Shown here piece by piece: positions 48,838 through 59,381 of a stretch of 64,000 nucleotides of DNA (positions within the stretch are counted from its first letter, which is position 1; each line of letters begins with the position of its first letter). The stretch comes from Draconibacterium orientale (GTDB lineage Bacteria > Bacteroidota > Bacteroidia > Bacteroidales > UBA12170), in the NCBI GenBank assembly GCA_020718205.1, contig DYSN01000003.1, positions 1 to 64,000 of the forward strand. Direction: 5' to 3'. The translations under genes and the position numbers were made by a program. The notes under the pieces were generated by a model, which had not been told where the DNA came from, did not search any database, and was given only the letters and a program-made list of their open reading frames with translations.

Positions 48838-50166
48838 TTACCCCAGAAAGCTTAATAATATACCGGCAGCCACTGCCGATCCGATAACACCCGATACATT
48901 GGGCGCCATGGCATGCATAAGCAAGTGATTTTTAGGGTCATATCTCAATCCTTCAATTTGAGAAACCCTGGCACTATCCGGTACAGCACTAACTCCTGCT
49001 GAACCTATCAGGGGGTTAATTTTATTGTTTTCGGAAAGAAAAAGATTCATAAACTTGGCAAAAAGGATTCCTCCTGCAGTAGCCACAATGAACGAAGCTG
49101 CACCAAGTCCAAAAATCATCAGCGAAGTATCTTTTAGAAAAACGGTAGCTTGAGTTGAAGCCCCCACAGTAATTCCAAGAATAATGGTAACCGTATCAAT
49201 CATCGATGTTCGGGCTGTTTCGGCCAATCGTTTGGTTACACCACTTTCGCGAAGTAAATTTCCAAAGAAAAGCATTCCAAGCAATGGTAAAGAACTCGGA
49301 GATATAAAGCCGGTTAATATCAAGCCTAAAATTGGAAATAATATCTTTTCGAATTTTGGTACCACACGGGGAGGACGCATTCTGATAAGTCGTTCCTTTT
49401 TTGTGGTTAGTAATCGCATAACCGGAGGTTGTATCACAGGTACGAGTGCCATATAAGAGTATGCTGCAATAGCGATTGGGCCAATTAGATTCATAACAGG
49501 TTTTCCCTCGTAAAGGGTTATCCCATTGGCTAATTTGGAAGATAAAAAGATAGCAGTTGGACCATCAGCACCTCCAATAATCCCAATAGATGCAGCTTCA
49601 AGGGGGTTAAAGCCAAGCGCAATAGCCCCGAGAAATGTGGCAAAGATTCCAATCTGAGCAGCTGCTCCCAAAAGCATTAGTTTCGGATTTGAAATGAGTG
49701 ATGAAAAGTCAGTCATTGCTCCAATACCCAGAAATATTAGTGGAGGGTAAATACCGGCAGTGACACCATAATACAAATAATTCATCACACTGCCTGTCTC
49801 GTAAATACCCAGTTTGAGCCCGGCACCTTCAAGAAAGGGGATATTTCCTATAAGTATTCCGGTTCCAATTGGAATCAAAAGTAAGGGCTCATAGTCGTAT
49901 TTTATGGCTAGAAAAATAAAGAACAGACCAACAGCAATCATTATAAAATGGCCTGATGTAGCATTTCTAAACCCAGAATACATTAAAAATTTTTCAACCC
50001 CGGCCAAACCCTGATTTGTCTCTTCCGGAACATCTTGCGAAAGTGAGGTGGTAGTGGTCGTTGAAGTTGATGCAGAATCTGCTGATTCGTGCATTCTAAA
50101 GCTACTGGAAACCATGACTATAATGGCTATGGCACCAATAATTGTGAAGAGTTTTCTTAGAGCCAT
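48838..50166 (-). CDS. Na+-translocating decarboxylase beta subunit (OadB/GcdB/MmdB family)
   Basis: PLIFLGIGAMTDFSSLISNPKLMLLGAAAQIGIF; AASIGIIGGADGPTAIFLSSKLA; INPLIGSAGVSAVPDSARV. Confidence 0.94.
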   Translation of the reverse strand: MALRKLFTIIGAIAIIVMVSSSFRMHESADSASTSTTTTTSLSQDVPEETNQGLAGVEKFLMYSGFRNATSGHFIMIAVGLFFIFLAIKYDYEPLLLIPIGTGILIGNIPFLEGAGLKLGIYETGSVMNYLYYGVTAGIYPPLIFLGIGAMTDFSSLISNPKLMLLGAAAQIGIFATFLGAIALGFNPLEAASIGIIGGADGPTAIFLSSKLANGITLYEGKPVMNLIGPIAIAAYSYMALVPVIQPPVMRLLTTKKERLIRMRPPRVVPKFEKILFPILGLILTGFISPSSLPLLGMLFFGNLLRESGVTKRLAETARTSMIDTVTIILGITVGASTQATVFLKDTSLMIFGLGAASFIVATAGGILFAKFMNLFLSENNKINPLIGSAGVSAVPDSARVSQIEGLRYDPKNHLLMHAMAPNVSGVIGSAVAAGILLSFLG

Positions 50167-50167
50167 T

Positions 50168-50584
50168 TTATTTGATTTGCATAATTAATTGATCCTGAAT
50201 AATTGTATCACCAAGGTTTACTTTAATCGAAGATATAGTTCCGCTTTTTTCTGCAGTTAAAATATTCTCCATTTTCATGGCTTCGTACTTTATGAGCTGA
50301 TCGCCGGCCTTTACCTGATCCCCCTCTTTTACGAATATATTTAAAATGATACCTGGGAGCGGACATTTAACATCTGATGCGCCGCTGCCTTCAGTTTTTT
50401 CAATTACCTTATGCGTTGCCACAGCACTACGAACCAATGTTGGGGTTTTGGTTTGTTTGATTTCTCTATCAAGCTCAACAGTGTAAGGTGTTCCATTGAC
50501 TTCTATATCAAAAATATTCCCCTCAGTGTTTTTAATTTCCACTTCGTATTCGTGACCCTGAATTTTGAATTTATATGATTTCAT
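50168..50584 (-). CDS. Biotinyl carrier protein of the decarboxylase
   Basis: Biotinylation motif IKYEAMKMENILTAEKSGTI. Confidence 0.93.
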   Translation of the reverse strand: MKSYKFKIQGHEYEVEIKNTEGNIFDIEVNGTPYTVELDREIKQTKTPTLVRSAVATHKVIEKTEGSGASDVKCPLPGIILNIFVKEGDQVKAGDQLIKYEAMKMENILTAEKSGTISSIKVNLGDTIIQDQLIMQIK

Positions 50585-50595
50585 ACGTTTTTATT

Positions 50596-50967
50596 TTAAA
50601 ATCTGGAATTTAAACCTCCCATGATGGTATATATTTTCGAACTCCAGGGAGAATAGCGTTTCGAAAGTTTTTTAGCGGTTATTTTACCGCTCTCTATATC
50701 ATGATTTTCGTGCATAAAGAGCATAATGGCCATGCCAATGGCTGCGTTTACGTTGCCCGAAAGATTTAAGGTACTGGTTTCTGCACATTTTTTTCCTTGC
50801 CTGCGTAGCCTGGCTCTGGTGTATAAATCCAGTGCTTTTGGAATGAACAGGTAGGTTAAAAACAGAAACAGAAGTGCAATAAAAACTATTGAGAACCCTA
50901 CATAGGTTACTGTTATTGCAAAATCCCAATTGGTTACATTCAGGAGTATTAAATTATTTGCTATCAT
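50596..50967 (-). CDS. OadG-family decarboxylase gamma subunit
   Basis: Single N-terminal TM, small protein within the decarboxylase operon, KRYSPWSSKIYTI. Confidence 0.75.
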   Translation of the reverse strand: MIANNLILLNVTNWDFAITVTYVGFSIVFIALLFLFLTYLFIPKALDLYTRARLRRQGKKCAETSTLNLSGNVNAAIGMAIMLFMHENHDIESGKITAKKLSKRYSPWSSKIYTIMGGLNSRF

Positions 50968-50978
50968 AGTTTTTGTTG

Positions 50979-52535
50979 TTATAATGGGATATTTCCATGC
51001 TTTTTAGGAGGGTTCATATCTTTCTTGTTGGTGAGTGTTCTAAAGGCACGAATAACTCTAAAGCGGGTATTTCTGGGCTCAATGATATCGTCAATATATC
51101 CGAAACGGGCAGCATTATATGGATTTGCAAATTTCTCTACATATTCAACTTCTCTTTTCTGAATAAATTCGGCGGCTTCTTCGGGTGAAAGTGAAGCTAT
51201 TTTCTTGCCTTCCAATACTTCAATGGCTCCTTTGGCTCCCATTACTGCAATTTCGGCTGTTGGCCATGCGTAGTTTACATCGCCTCTCAGTTGTTTAGAA
51301 CTCATTACATCATGAGCACCACCATACGATTTGCGCAGAGTTACAGTTACTTTTGGAACTGTTGCCTCGCCATAGGCAAACATAAGTTTGGCGCCATGGG
51401 TAATAATACCGGCATGTTCCTGATTGCTACCGGGTAAAAATCCGGGAACGTCGACCAAAGTTAGAATGGGCACATTAAAGGCGTCGCAGAATCTGACAAA
51501 TCGTGCTGCTTTTCGGCTGGCGTTAATATCGAGAACCCCTGCCAAATAGTTGGGTTGATTGGCTACTATACCTGTTGGAACGCCGTTAAACTTGGCAAAC
51601 CCTGTAATTATATTTTTGGCATAATGCCTTTGAAACTCAAAAAATTCGTGGTCATCAACAATGCTCCAGATTACGTCTTTCATTTCGTAGGGCTGGTTGG
51701 AGTTTTCGGGAATTATCTCATTTAAATTGTCGTCGCGACGGTCCAATGGATCGTTGCAAGTGGTTTGAATGGGTTCTTCCATATTGTTGTTGGGTAAATA
51801 CTCCAGCATTTTTCTAATGAGCATGAGACCTTCTTCCTCACTCTCGGCTTTAAAATGAGCAACCCCCGATTTCATGGTATGAACATCGGCACCACCTAAA
51901 TCATTGATGGATATATCTTCTCCGGTTACAGTTTTTGTTACTTTCGGACCAGTTACAAACATATAGCTGGAGTTCTCACTCATAATAATAACATCGGTCA
52001 AGGCTGGAGAATATACAGCTCCGCCAGCGCAAGGGCCAAAAATGGCACTGATTTGAGGAACAACCCCGGATGCCATAATATTCCGCTGAAAAATTTCTGC
52101 ATAACCAGCCAAGCTGTTTACACCTTCCTGAATACGGGCGCCACCACTGTCATTTATGCCAATAATGGGGGCTCCAATTTTCATGGCCATGTCCATAACT
52201 TTGCAAATTTTCAGGGCGAATGTTTCGGATAATGATCCGCCAAAAACAGTAAAATCCTGAGAATAAACATAAACTACTCTACCGTCGATAGTCCCGTGCC
52301 CGGTGATAACTCCATCGCCCAGATAAAGCTGTTTATCCATGTCGAAGTTGGTGCTACGATGGGTTACAAACATGTCAATCTCTTCGAAACTTCCTTCGTC
52401 GAGCAATACTTCAATTCGTTCGCGGGCTGTTAATTTCCCTTTTGCATGTTGCGATGCAATTCTTGCTTCTCCTCCTCCAAGGGCAGCCTGCTGCCTCATT
52501 TGGATGAGTTGATTAATTTTTTCCTGAATGGCCAT
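50979..52535 (-). CDS. mmdA: Methylmalonyl-CoA decarboxylase alpha subunit / acyl-CoA carboxyltransferase
   Basis: [74 protein letters not shown]. Confidence 0.93.
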   Translation of the reverse strand: MAIQEKINQLIQMRQQAALGGGEARIASQHAKGKLTARERIEVLLDEGSFEEIDMFVTHRSTNFDMDKQLYLGDGVITGHGTIDGRVVYVYSQDFTVFGGSLSETFALKICKVMDMAMKIGAPIIGINDSGGARIQEGVNSLAGYAEIFQRNIMASGVVPQISAIFGPCAGGAVYSPALTDVIIMSENSSYMFVTGPKVTKTVTGEDISINDLGGADVHTMKSGVAHFKAESEEEGLMLIRKMLEYLPNNNMEEPIQTTCNDPLDRRDDNLNEIIPENSNQPYEMKDVIWSIVDDHEFFEFQRHYAKNIITGFAKFNGVPTGIVANQPNYLAGVLDINASRKAARFVRFCDAFNVPILTLVDVPGFLPGSNQEHAGIITHGAKLMFAYGEATVPKVTVTLRKSYGGAHDVMSSKQLRGDVNYAWPTAEIAVMGAKGAIEVLEGKKIASLSPEEAAEFIQKREVEYVEKFANPYNAARFGYIDDIIEPRNTRFRVIRAFRTLTNKKDMNPPKKHGNIPL

Positions 52536-52559
52536 TATTATTTTATTTTCAATATTTAA

Positions 52560-52967
52560 TTATTTCTTTTTAGCACAAAATTCGGTCAAAACACCACCTG
52601 TTGATTTGGGGTGCATAAATCCAATCATTAAACCTTCGGCGCCTGGTCTTGGTTGTTTATCAATAAGTTGTATTCCTTTGCCCTCTGCATGAGTCAATGC
52701 TTCAGCCACGTCTTCCATGGCAAAGGCCAGATGATGAATGCCTTCGCCTTTTTTCTCAATAAATTTAGCTATCGGACTCTCTTCGCTGGTGGCTTCCAAC
52801 AGTTCAATCTTTGTTTGTCCAACCATGAAAAAAGCTGTCTTAACTTTCTGATCGACCACTTCTTCAACCGAATAACATTTCAATCCCAGTACTTCCTCGT
52901 AATAAGGAATACTGTCGTTCAGGCTTTTTACTGCAATTCCAATATGTTCAATGTGTGTTGGTTTCAT
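52560..52967 (-). CDS. mce: Methylmalonyl-CoA epimerase
   Basis: HIEHIGIAVKSLNDSIPYYEEVLGL; GEGIHHLAFAMEDV; FMHPKSTGGVLTEFCAKK. Confidence 0.95.
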   Translation of the reverse strand: MKPTHIEHIGIAVKSLNDSIPYYEEVLGLKCYSVEEVVDQKVKTAFFMVGQTKIELLEATSEESPIAKFIEKKGEGIHHLAFAMEDVAEALTHAEGKGIQLIDKQPRPGAEGLMIGFMHPKSTGGVLTEFCAKKK

Positions 52968-53252
52968 TGTCTAATCTGTTTTTTAGTGATTATTAAAAAC
53001 GGTTGCAAAATTATCTCATTCATTGTTAATTAAAAAACAATGGATATAAAAAGAAAAAATACTTTAAGGGGTTAAATTACAATTTTTTGATGATAAAACT
53101 GCTTTGATTGTGAAGTAAATAGAAAGCTAATTTGAGGGAGTTTTAAATAAACCCCGGGCAAATTAGATTACATTAAAGCAAAATCCTTACTTTTATTTAT
53201 GCTTGCATAATAACAAAAGTCTAATAATTGGCTTAATTCGGATTTTTACGAT

Positions 53253-53441
53253 CTATTTTTTCGTCACCGGGTTGCTTTTTGTTTTGGACGTGAGCAATAC
53301 AACCATTCCAATGGCCGGGGTTAAAAAGAGACTGATGATAAATACCCACCAAAAACCAAGTTTTGTGTTTTTTCCTATCATACCAAATACAACGCAGAGC
53401 ATGATATAAGTTCCCCAAAAATATAGACTTACATTTTCCAT
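53253..53441 (-). CDS. Small two-TM membrane protein
   Basis: MENVSLYFWGTYIMLCVVFGMIGKNTKLGFWWVFIISLFLTPAIGMVVLLTSK. Confidence 0.5.
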   Translation of the reverse strand: MENVSLYFWGTYIMLCVVFGMIGKNTKLGFWWVFIISLFLTPAIGMVVLLTSKTKSNPVTKK

Positions 53442-53573
53442 AGTGATAATATTTAGGCTAATGTAGATATTTATTGATTACGATGGAGTAACCCGATAAA
53501 AAACAAATATAGTTTTCACTGGGCAGATAATAATTATGAGAAGCCATTTAGTACTTTTGTAAAAAAACACAAT

Positions 53574-54626
53574 ATGTTCGAAAAGAGAGCCAACAGAACC
53601 GAAATTTCTGATCTTGGGGAGTTTAAATTAATCGATTTAATTACAGAAGGAATTGAAATTCAGCAGGAAACAACCCAATATGGTGTCGGAGACGATGCGG
53701 CTGTACTGCAATTTAATGGCAACGAACAGGTTCTGGTTTCAACCGATTTGCTGGTCGAAGGCGTGCATTTTCACCTGGACTATGTGCCGCTCAGGCATTT
53801 GGGCTATAAAGCCGTGATGGTAAATTTGTCCGATATAGCCGCCATGAACGCTCAGCCTACCCAAATCACAGTAAGTTTGGCCATTAGCAACCGGTTTTCG
53901 TTCGAAGCCATTCAGGAACTCTACGAAGGCATTAAGCTTGCTTGTAAAAAACATAAGATCGACCTGATTGGTGGCGATACCACAAGCAGCACCAGTGGTT
54001 TAATTATTTCGATTACGGTTTTGGGCAAGGCTCTTCCCGAAAAAATTGTGAAAAGAAATGGTGCTCGTGAAAACGATTTAATTGTAACAACCGGCGATTT
54101 GGGGTCGGCTTATGCCGGGTTGCTTTTGCTCGAACGAGAAAGAAAGGTGTTTGAGAAAACCCCCGAAGTTCAGCCCGATTTTTCCGGGTTCGAATATCTC
54201 CTCGAAAGACAGCTTAAGCCCGAAGCCAGATTAGACATTGTGAGCAAGCTTCACGATTTGAATATCATACCAACTTCAATGATTGATATCAGCGATGGGT
54301 TGGGATCGGAGATACTTCACATTTGCCATCAATCGAAAGTTGGGTGTCATATCTACGAAAGCAAAATCCCCATTGATATTGTTACAAATCAGGTAGCGGA
54401 AGATTTTCGTATTCACCCTATTACTTTTGCCCTAAATGGTGGCGAAGACTATCAGCTGCTATTTACCATAAATCCAACGGATTACGATAAAATTAAAGAC
54501 GACGACTCTTTTATAGTGATTGGTCATATTATGGATGAAGCAACAGGAGCTCAGTTAATTACAACTGCCGATACTGCAATTCCAATTACAGCTCAGGGCT
54601 GGGATGGCTTTAGAAATAATCAATAA
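53574..54626 (+). CDS. thiL: Thiamine-monophosphate kinase
   Basis: GVGDDAAVLQ; STDLLVEGVHFHLDYVPLRHLGYKAVMVNLSDIAAMNAQP; GGDTTSS. Confidence 0.95.
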   Translation: MFEKRANRTEISDLGEFKLIDLITEGIEIQQETTQYGVGDDAAVLQFNGNEQVLVSTDLLVEGVHFHLDYVPLRHLGYKAVMVNLSDIAAMNAQPTQITVSLAISNRFSFEAIQELYEGIKLACKKHKIDLIGGDTTSSTSGLIISITVLGKALPEKIVKRNGARENDLIVTTGDLGSAYAGLLLLERERKVFEKTPEVQPDFSGFEYLLERQLKPEARLDIVSKLHDLNIIPTSMIDISDGLGSEILHICHQSKVGCHIYESKIPIDIVTNQVAEDFRIHPITFALNGGEDYQLLFTINPTDYDKIKDDDSFIVIGHIMDEATGAQLITTADTAIPITAQGWDGFRNNQ

Positions 54627-54632
54627 TTGCCC

Positions 54633-56468
54633 ATGACAGGGAATTCATCCATTACCGACCAAATTAAGTTATTACCCGACCAACCCGGGGTTTATCAGTA
54701 TTATGATAAAAACGATGAGATTATCTATGTGGGGAAAGCCAAAAGCCTAAAGAAAAGAGTCTCATCCTATTTTACAGGCCTTCAAAACCAATCGGGGAAA
54801 CTCAAAGTGCTGGTAAAGAAGATAGAGCGGCTGAGCTATATTGTGGTTGAAACTGAAATGGACGCGCTTCTTTTGGAGAATAACCTAATTAAAAAGTATC
54901 AACCGCGATATAATATCCTTCTCAAAGACGACAAAACCTATCCGTGGATAACCATATATAACGAAGATTTTCCGCGGGTGACTTCAACCCGAAACCGTAT
55001 AAAAAACGGTGCCCAATATTATGGCCCTTATGCATCCGGAAGAATGATGAAAACCATTCTGGAGCTCATTCACCAGCTTTATCCACTCAGATCGTGCGGC
55101 TATGTGCTTTCCTCCAAAAACATCGAAACAGGGAAATTTAAAGTTTGCCTCGATTATCATATTGGCAAATGCCTTGGGCCATGTATTGGAAAGCAATCAG
55201 TGACTGACTATTCCGATAATATTAAAGATATTGAACGGATATTAAAGGGGAATATCACCACCTTGATACAAGAATTGAAACAACGAATGATGGGATTTGC
55301 TGACCAAATGGAATTTGAAAAGGCTCAAATGGTTAAGGAAAAACTGGAAATACTCACCAATTATCGAAGCAAATCGCTGGTGGTGAATCCCAAAATTAAA
55401 AATGTGGATGTGTTTTCGTTCATTGAGGATGAAGAATCCGCGTATGTGAATTTTCTGAAAGTGATAGATGGTGCTATTGTTCAAACACTTACCATCGAGC
55501 TTAAAAAGAAACTCGACGAAACTCCCGTTCAACTGCTCGAAATGGGGATAGCCGAAATACGCTCCATGTACAATCTCGAATCGCCCGAAATGATTCTCCC
55601 CTTTGGGCTGGAATTTACCTTCCCCAATACACAAATCACCATCCCCAAAATAGGCGACAAGAAGCAGCTTTTAGAACTTTCCGAGCGAAATGCAGCATAT
55701 TATCAGCTCGAAAAAAAGAAGAAAAAGGATTTGGTTGATCCAGAGCGGCATGTAAAAAGAATTCTGGAAACAATGAAAGAGGACTTGAGAATGAATGAGT
55801 TGCCCCGCCAAATTGAATGCTTCGACAATTCAAACTTTCAGGGGGATTATCCGGTTGCAGCCATGGTTCAGTTTGTAAATGCCAAACCAAATAAAAGTGG
55901 CTACAGGCATTTCAATATAAAGACTGTTGAAGGCCCCAACGATTTTGCATCCATGGAGGAAGTAATTATGCGTCGTTATAGCCGGTTGATAGAAGAGGAA
56001 AGTCCACTACCGCAACTCATAGTTATTGATGGAGGAAAAGGACAGTTAAGCTCGGCGGTTAAGAGCCTGGAGCAGCTTGGGTTGAGAGGGAAAATAACAG
56101 TTATTGGAGTGGCTAAAAAACTCGAAGAGATATATTTTCCCGACGATTCACTCCCGCTTTATATCGACAAGAAATCGGAGAGTTTAAAGATAATTCAGCA
56201 GCTTCGCGACGAAGCCCATAGGTTTGGTATTACCCACCACCGTTCCAAAAGAGACAAGGGAACCCTAAAAACTGAGCTCACTGATATTAAGGGCATTGGC
56301 CCCCAAACTGCAGAAATATTGCTCAAAAAATTCAAATCGGTTAAAAAAATAAAGCAGGTTGAACTCCAGGAGCTTATCGAGGTCATTGGGCAATCGAAAG
56401 CAGAAATTCTCGTCAAACATTTTGACCCATCCTCCGCGTTAACCCTTTCATCTTCCCCTGATTTTTAA
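54633..56468 (+). CDS. uvrC: Excinuclease ABC subunit C
   Basis: GIY-YIG region QPGVYQYYDKNDEIIYVGKAKSLKKRVSSYF; IECFDNSNFQGDYPVAAMVQF; IDGGKGQLSSAV; C-terminal HhH. Confidence 0.95.
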   Translation: MTGNSSITDQIKLLPDQPGVYQYYDKNDEIIYVGKAKSLKKRVSSYFTGLQNQSGKLKVLVKKIERLSYIVVETEMDALLLENNLIKKYQPRYNILLKDDKTYPWITIYNEDFPRVTSTRNRIKNGAQYYGPYASGRMMKTILELIHQLYPLRSCGYVLSSKNIETGKFKVCLDYHIGKCLGPCIGKQSVTDYSDNIKDIERILKGNITTLIQELKQRMMGFADQMEFEKAQMVKEKLEILTNYRSKSLVVNPKIKNVDVFSFIEDEESAYVNFLKVIDGAIVQTLTIELKKKLDETPVQLLEMGIAEIRSMYNLESPEMILPFGLEFTFPNTQITIPKIGDKKQLLELSERNAAYYQLEKKKKKDLVDPERHVKRILETMKEDLRMNELPRQIECFDNSNFQGDYPVAAMVQFVNAKPNKSGYRHFNIKTVEGPNDFASMEEVIMRRYSRLIEEESPLPQLIVIDGGKGQLSSAVKSLEQLGLRGKITVIGVAKKLEEIYFPDDSLPLYIDKKSESLKIIQQLRDEAHRFGITHHRSKRDKGTLKTELTDIKGIGPQTAEILLKKFKSVKKIKQVELQELIEVIGQSKAEILVKHFDPSSALTLSSSPDF

Positions 56469-56512
56469 TCAAATTGCTCTCAATATATCAGCTATTTTAT
56501 AAATAATAGAAT

Positions 56513-57457
56513 ATGAAAAAAGTACTATTTATCGATACCACCCATCCAATTTTACCCGCACAACTGGAAGAGTTGGGGTTCGAATGTCATCATTTTCCCA
56601 GTTATAATTATAGCGATTATTTATCTGTAATTCAAGAGTATACTGGAGTTGTTATTCGGAGTAAAATCAAAATTGATGAGAGATTTCTAATGCAGGCAAC
56701 TCAGCTTAAATTTATTGCCAGAGTGGGGGCAGGGATGGAAAATATTGATGTGGCTAAAGCCGAATCGCTGGGAATTAAGTGTTTAAACTCGCCCGAAGGC
56801 AACCGCGATGCCCTGGCAGAACATGCTGTGGGTATGATTCTCGCTTTGCGCAATCATTTAATCAGGGTAGATGCCGAAGTGAGGCTCGGAATTTGGCGAA
56901 GAGAAGAAAACAGGGGATTTGAAATGATGGGAAAAACCATTGGTCTCGTTGGTTATGGATTTATGGGACAGGCATTTGCTCAGCGTCTCATGGGTTTCGG
57001 AATGAAAATTCTGGTGTATGATAAATATAAAGCCAATTTCAACCATCCTTTCATTACGGAAGTTTCGCTCGAAGCGATATTTAAACAGTCCGATATAGTG
57101 AGTTTTCATGTTCCGTTAACGCCTGAAACCCACTATATGTTCCATAAAAAATGGATTCAGGAAATGGCGAAACCCTTTTATCTCATCAATACTTCGCGTG
57201 GTTTGGTGGTAAATACCAATGATCTGATGGATGGATTGGATGAAGGCAAAGTGCTTGGTGCCGCCTTAGACGTTTTGGAATTTGAAGAAACATCGTTCGA
57301 AAATCTCAATGGCTCTAACCTTCCCGAAGCTTATCAGCGACTCATAAAATCGGATAAAGTTATTTTGAGTCCGCATATAGCAGGCTGGTCGGTAGAGTCG
57401 AATATAAAACTTTCTACATTCCTTGTGGACAAAATTGCGGCATTACGATTGACTTAG
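56513..57457 (+). CDS. NAD(P)-dependent 2-hydroxyacid dehydrogenase (SerA-like)
   Basis: RVGAGMENIDVAKAESLGIKCLNSPEGNRDALAEHAVGMIL; GKTIGLVGYGFMGQAFAQRL; LINTSRGLVVNTNDL. Confidence 0.9.
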   Translation: MKKVLFIDTTHPILPAQLEELGFECHHFPSYNYSDYLSVIQEYTGVVIRSKIKIDERFLMQATQLKFIARVGAGMENIDVAKAESLGIKCLNSPEGNRDALAEHAVGMILALRNHLIRVDAEVRLGIWRREENRGFEMMGKTIGLVGYGFMGQAFAQRLMGFGMKILVYDKYKANFNHPFITEVSLEAIFKQSDIVSFHVPLTPETHYMFHKKWIQEMAKPFYLINTSRGLVVNTNDLMDGLDEGKVLGAALDVLEFEETSFENLNGSNLPEAYQRLIKSDKVILSPHIAGWSVESNIKLSTFLVDKIAALRLT

Positions 57458-57575
57458 CTCAAGAGATCCATGTATCACAGAAAAAGTTCATCATAATGTT
57501 TGGTCATATTGGCCATATGTCGAAAAAAATTACTTTTGCTTGTTTCATCATTAATAAACTTAAACTACACAAATT

Positions 57576-59309
57576 ATGAAGAAGATTATAATCCTTGCTT
57601 TTATGGGGTTGGCAATTTTCGCCGGCTCACAAAAGGCGGTAGCCTGCACCAATTATTTGATTACCAAAGGTGCATCGGTTGATGGTTCCACCATGATTAG
57701 TTATGCTGCCGACAGCCATGTGCTCTATGGCGAGCTCTACCATTGGCCTGCAGCAACATGGGCCAACGATGCCATGCTCGATGTTTATGAGTGGGATACT
57801 GGTAAATATCTGGGCCAGATAAAACAAGCAGCACAAACATATAATGTGGTTGGAAATATGAACGAATTTCAATTGGCCATAGGCGAAACCACTTATGGTG
57901 GCCGTTCAGAACTAATTGACCCAAAAGCGATAGTTGATTATGGTAGCTTGATTTACATTACCCTTCAGAGAGCAAAAAATGCCAGAGAAGCCATAAAAAT
58001 AATGGCAGGTCTTGTTGAAGAATATGGATATTTGAGCAGCGGAGAATCCTTTTCTATAGCCGATGCCAACGAAGTGTGGATTTTGGAAATGATTAGCAAA
58101 GGTCCGGAAAATAAAGGGGCTGTTTGGGTAGCCCGCAGAATTCCAGATGGTTATGTTTCTGGCCATGCCAATCAGGCTCGTATTACTACCTTCCCTTTAA
58201 GCAATGGCAAAACCTCTATTTCATCCACCGAAATGGATAAAATTTTTAATCCCGAAGTGGAGAATGTGTATGCAGCCGATGTGATTTCATTTGCCCGCAG
58301 TAAAAATTATTATAAGGGTAAAGACGAGAATTTTAGCTTTTCCGATACCTATGCACCTGTGGAATTTGGTGGTGCTCGATTCTGCGAAATAAGGGTCTGG
58401 AGTATGTTTAATAAGGTTTCTGATGATATGAATAATCATTGGGATTATGTAAAAGGCAATATTCATCACGATAAAAAGCTTGCCAATGGCGACGAAAATA
58501 CCGACTCCTACTCAACCAATCGTATGCCGCTTTGGGTTAAACCCAATAGAAAAGTTTCTGTTCAGGATATGATGGATTTTATGCGCGATCATCTCGAAGA
58601 TACCGAGCTCGATATGAGCAAGGATTTAGGTGCTGGGCCTTATGGAAACCCTTACCGCTGGCGACCCTTATCATTTAAAGTGGATGGAAAAAGCTATTGC
58701 AACGAACGCGTTACTGCAACTCAGCAAACCGGATTCTCTTTCGTAACACAAAGCCGCAGCTGGTTACCCAACACCATTGGTGGTATTTTCTGGTTTGGTG
58801 TAGACGATGCGTCAAGCACCGTTTATATGCCCATGTATTGCAGCATTACCAAAGCTCCCCGAACCGTAGAAAGAGGAAACGGCGCCATGATGGAATGGTC
58901 GGACGATGCAGCCTTTTGGGCTTTTAATCAGGTTACAAATTTTGCCTATACCCGCTATAATGCCATCCATCCCGAGATTGCCAAAAAGCAAAAAATGTTC
59001 GAAGACCAATTTGTTATGCATACAGCCTCAGTTGATGAGAAGGCTGGCATTTTATATGCCAAAAGCCCCTATGCGGCTGCTGAATATCTCACCCATTACT
59101 CTTGTTCACAAGCCGACATGGTAGTTCATTCCTGGAAAGATTTCTACAAATATCTGTTTATGAAATACATGGATGGTAATGTAAAAACTCCACAACCCGG
59201 CCAGCAAAATCCCGATGTAAAATTTCCCGGTTATGGCGAAAAATGGCAAAAACGTATTGTTGAAGATACTGGCGAAAAGCTATTGATGCCCGATGGAGGA
59301 GGACATTAA
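57576..59309 (+). CDS. C69 family dipeptidase
   Basis: Signal peptide followed by candidate nucleophile Cys in AVACTNYLITKGASVDGSTMISYAADSH; GETTYGGR; SSGESFSIADANEVWILEMISKGP. Confidence 0.9.
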   Translation: MKKIIILAFMGLAIFAGSQKAVACTNYLITKGASVDGSTMISYAADSHVLYGELYHWPAATWANDAMLDVYEWDTGKYLGQIKQAAQTYNVVGNMNEFQLAIGETTYGGRSELIDPKAIVDYGSLIYITLQRAKNAREAIKIMAGLVEEYGYLSSGESFSIADANEVWILEMISKGPENKGAVWVARRIPDGYVSGHANQARITTFPLSNGKTSISSTEMDKIFNPEVENVYAADVISFARSKNYYKGKDENFSFSDTYAPVEFGGARFCEIRVWSMFNKVSDDMNNHWDYVKGNIHHDKKLANGDENTDSYSTNRMPLWVKPNRKVSVQDMMDFMRDHLEDTELDMSKDLGAGPYGNPYRWRPLSFKVDGKSYCNERVTATQQTGFSFVTQSRSWLPNTIGGIFWFGVDDASSTVYMPMYCSITKAPRTVERGNGAMMEWSDDAAFWAFNQVTNFAYTRYNAIHPEIAKKQKMFEDQFVMHTASVDEKAGILYAKSPYAAAEYLTHYSCSQADMVVHSWKDFYKYLFMKYMDGNVKTPQPGQQNPDVKFPGYGEKWQKRIVEDTGEKLLMPDGGGH

Positions 59310-59324
59310 GAAATAGCAAAAGAA

Positions 59325-59362
59325 AAGGGTTGTCACTTTAATCATCAGACAGCCCTTTTTTT
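59325..59362 (+). terminator. Terminator of the C69 dipeptidase gene
   Basis: AAAGGGTTGTC / GACAGCCCTTT, 11 bp with one G-U, plus T-tract. Confidence 0.8.
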
Positions 59363-59381
59363 ATTATTTATCAGGTCAGGT

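Noticed and set aside
53203-53409. 68-aa plus-strand ORF
   Set aside because: Overlaps the more plausible minus-strand two-TM small protein at 53253-53441.
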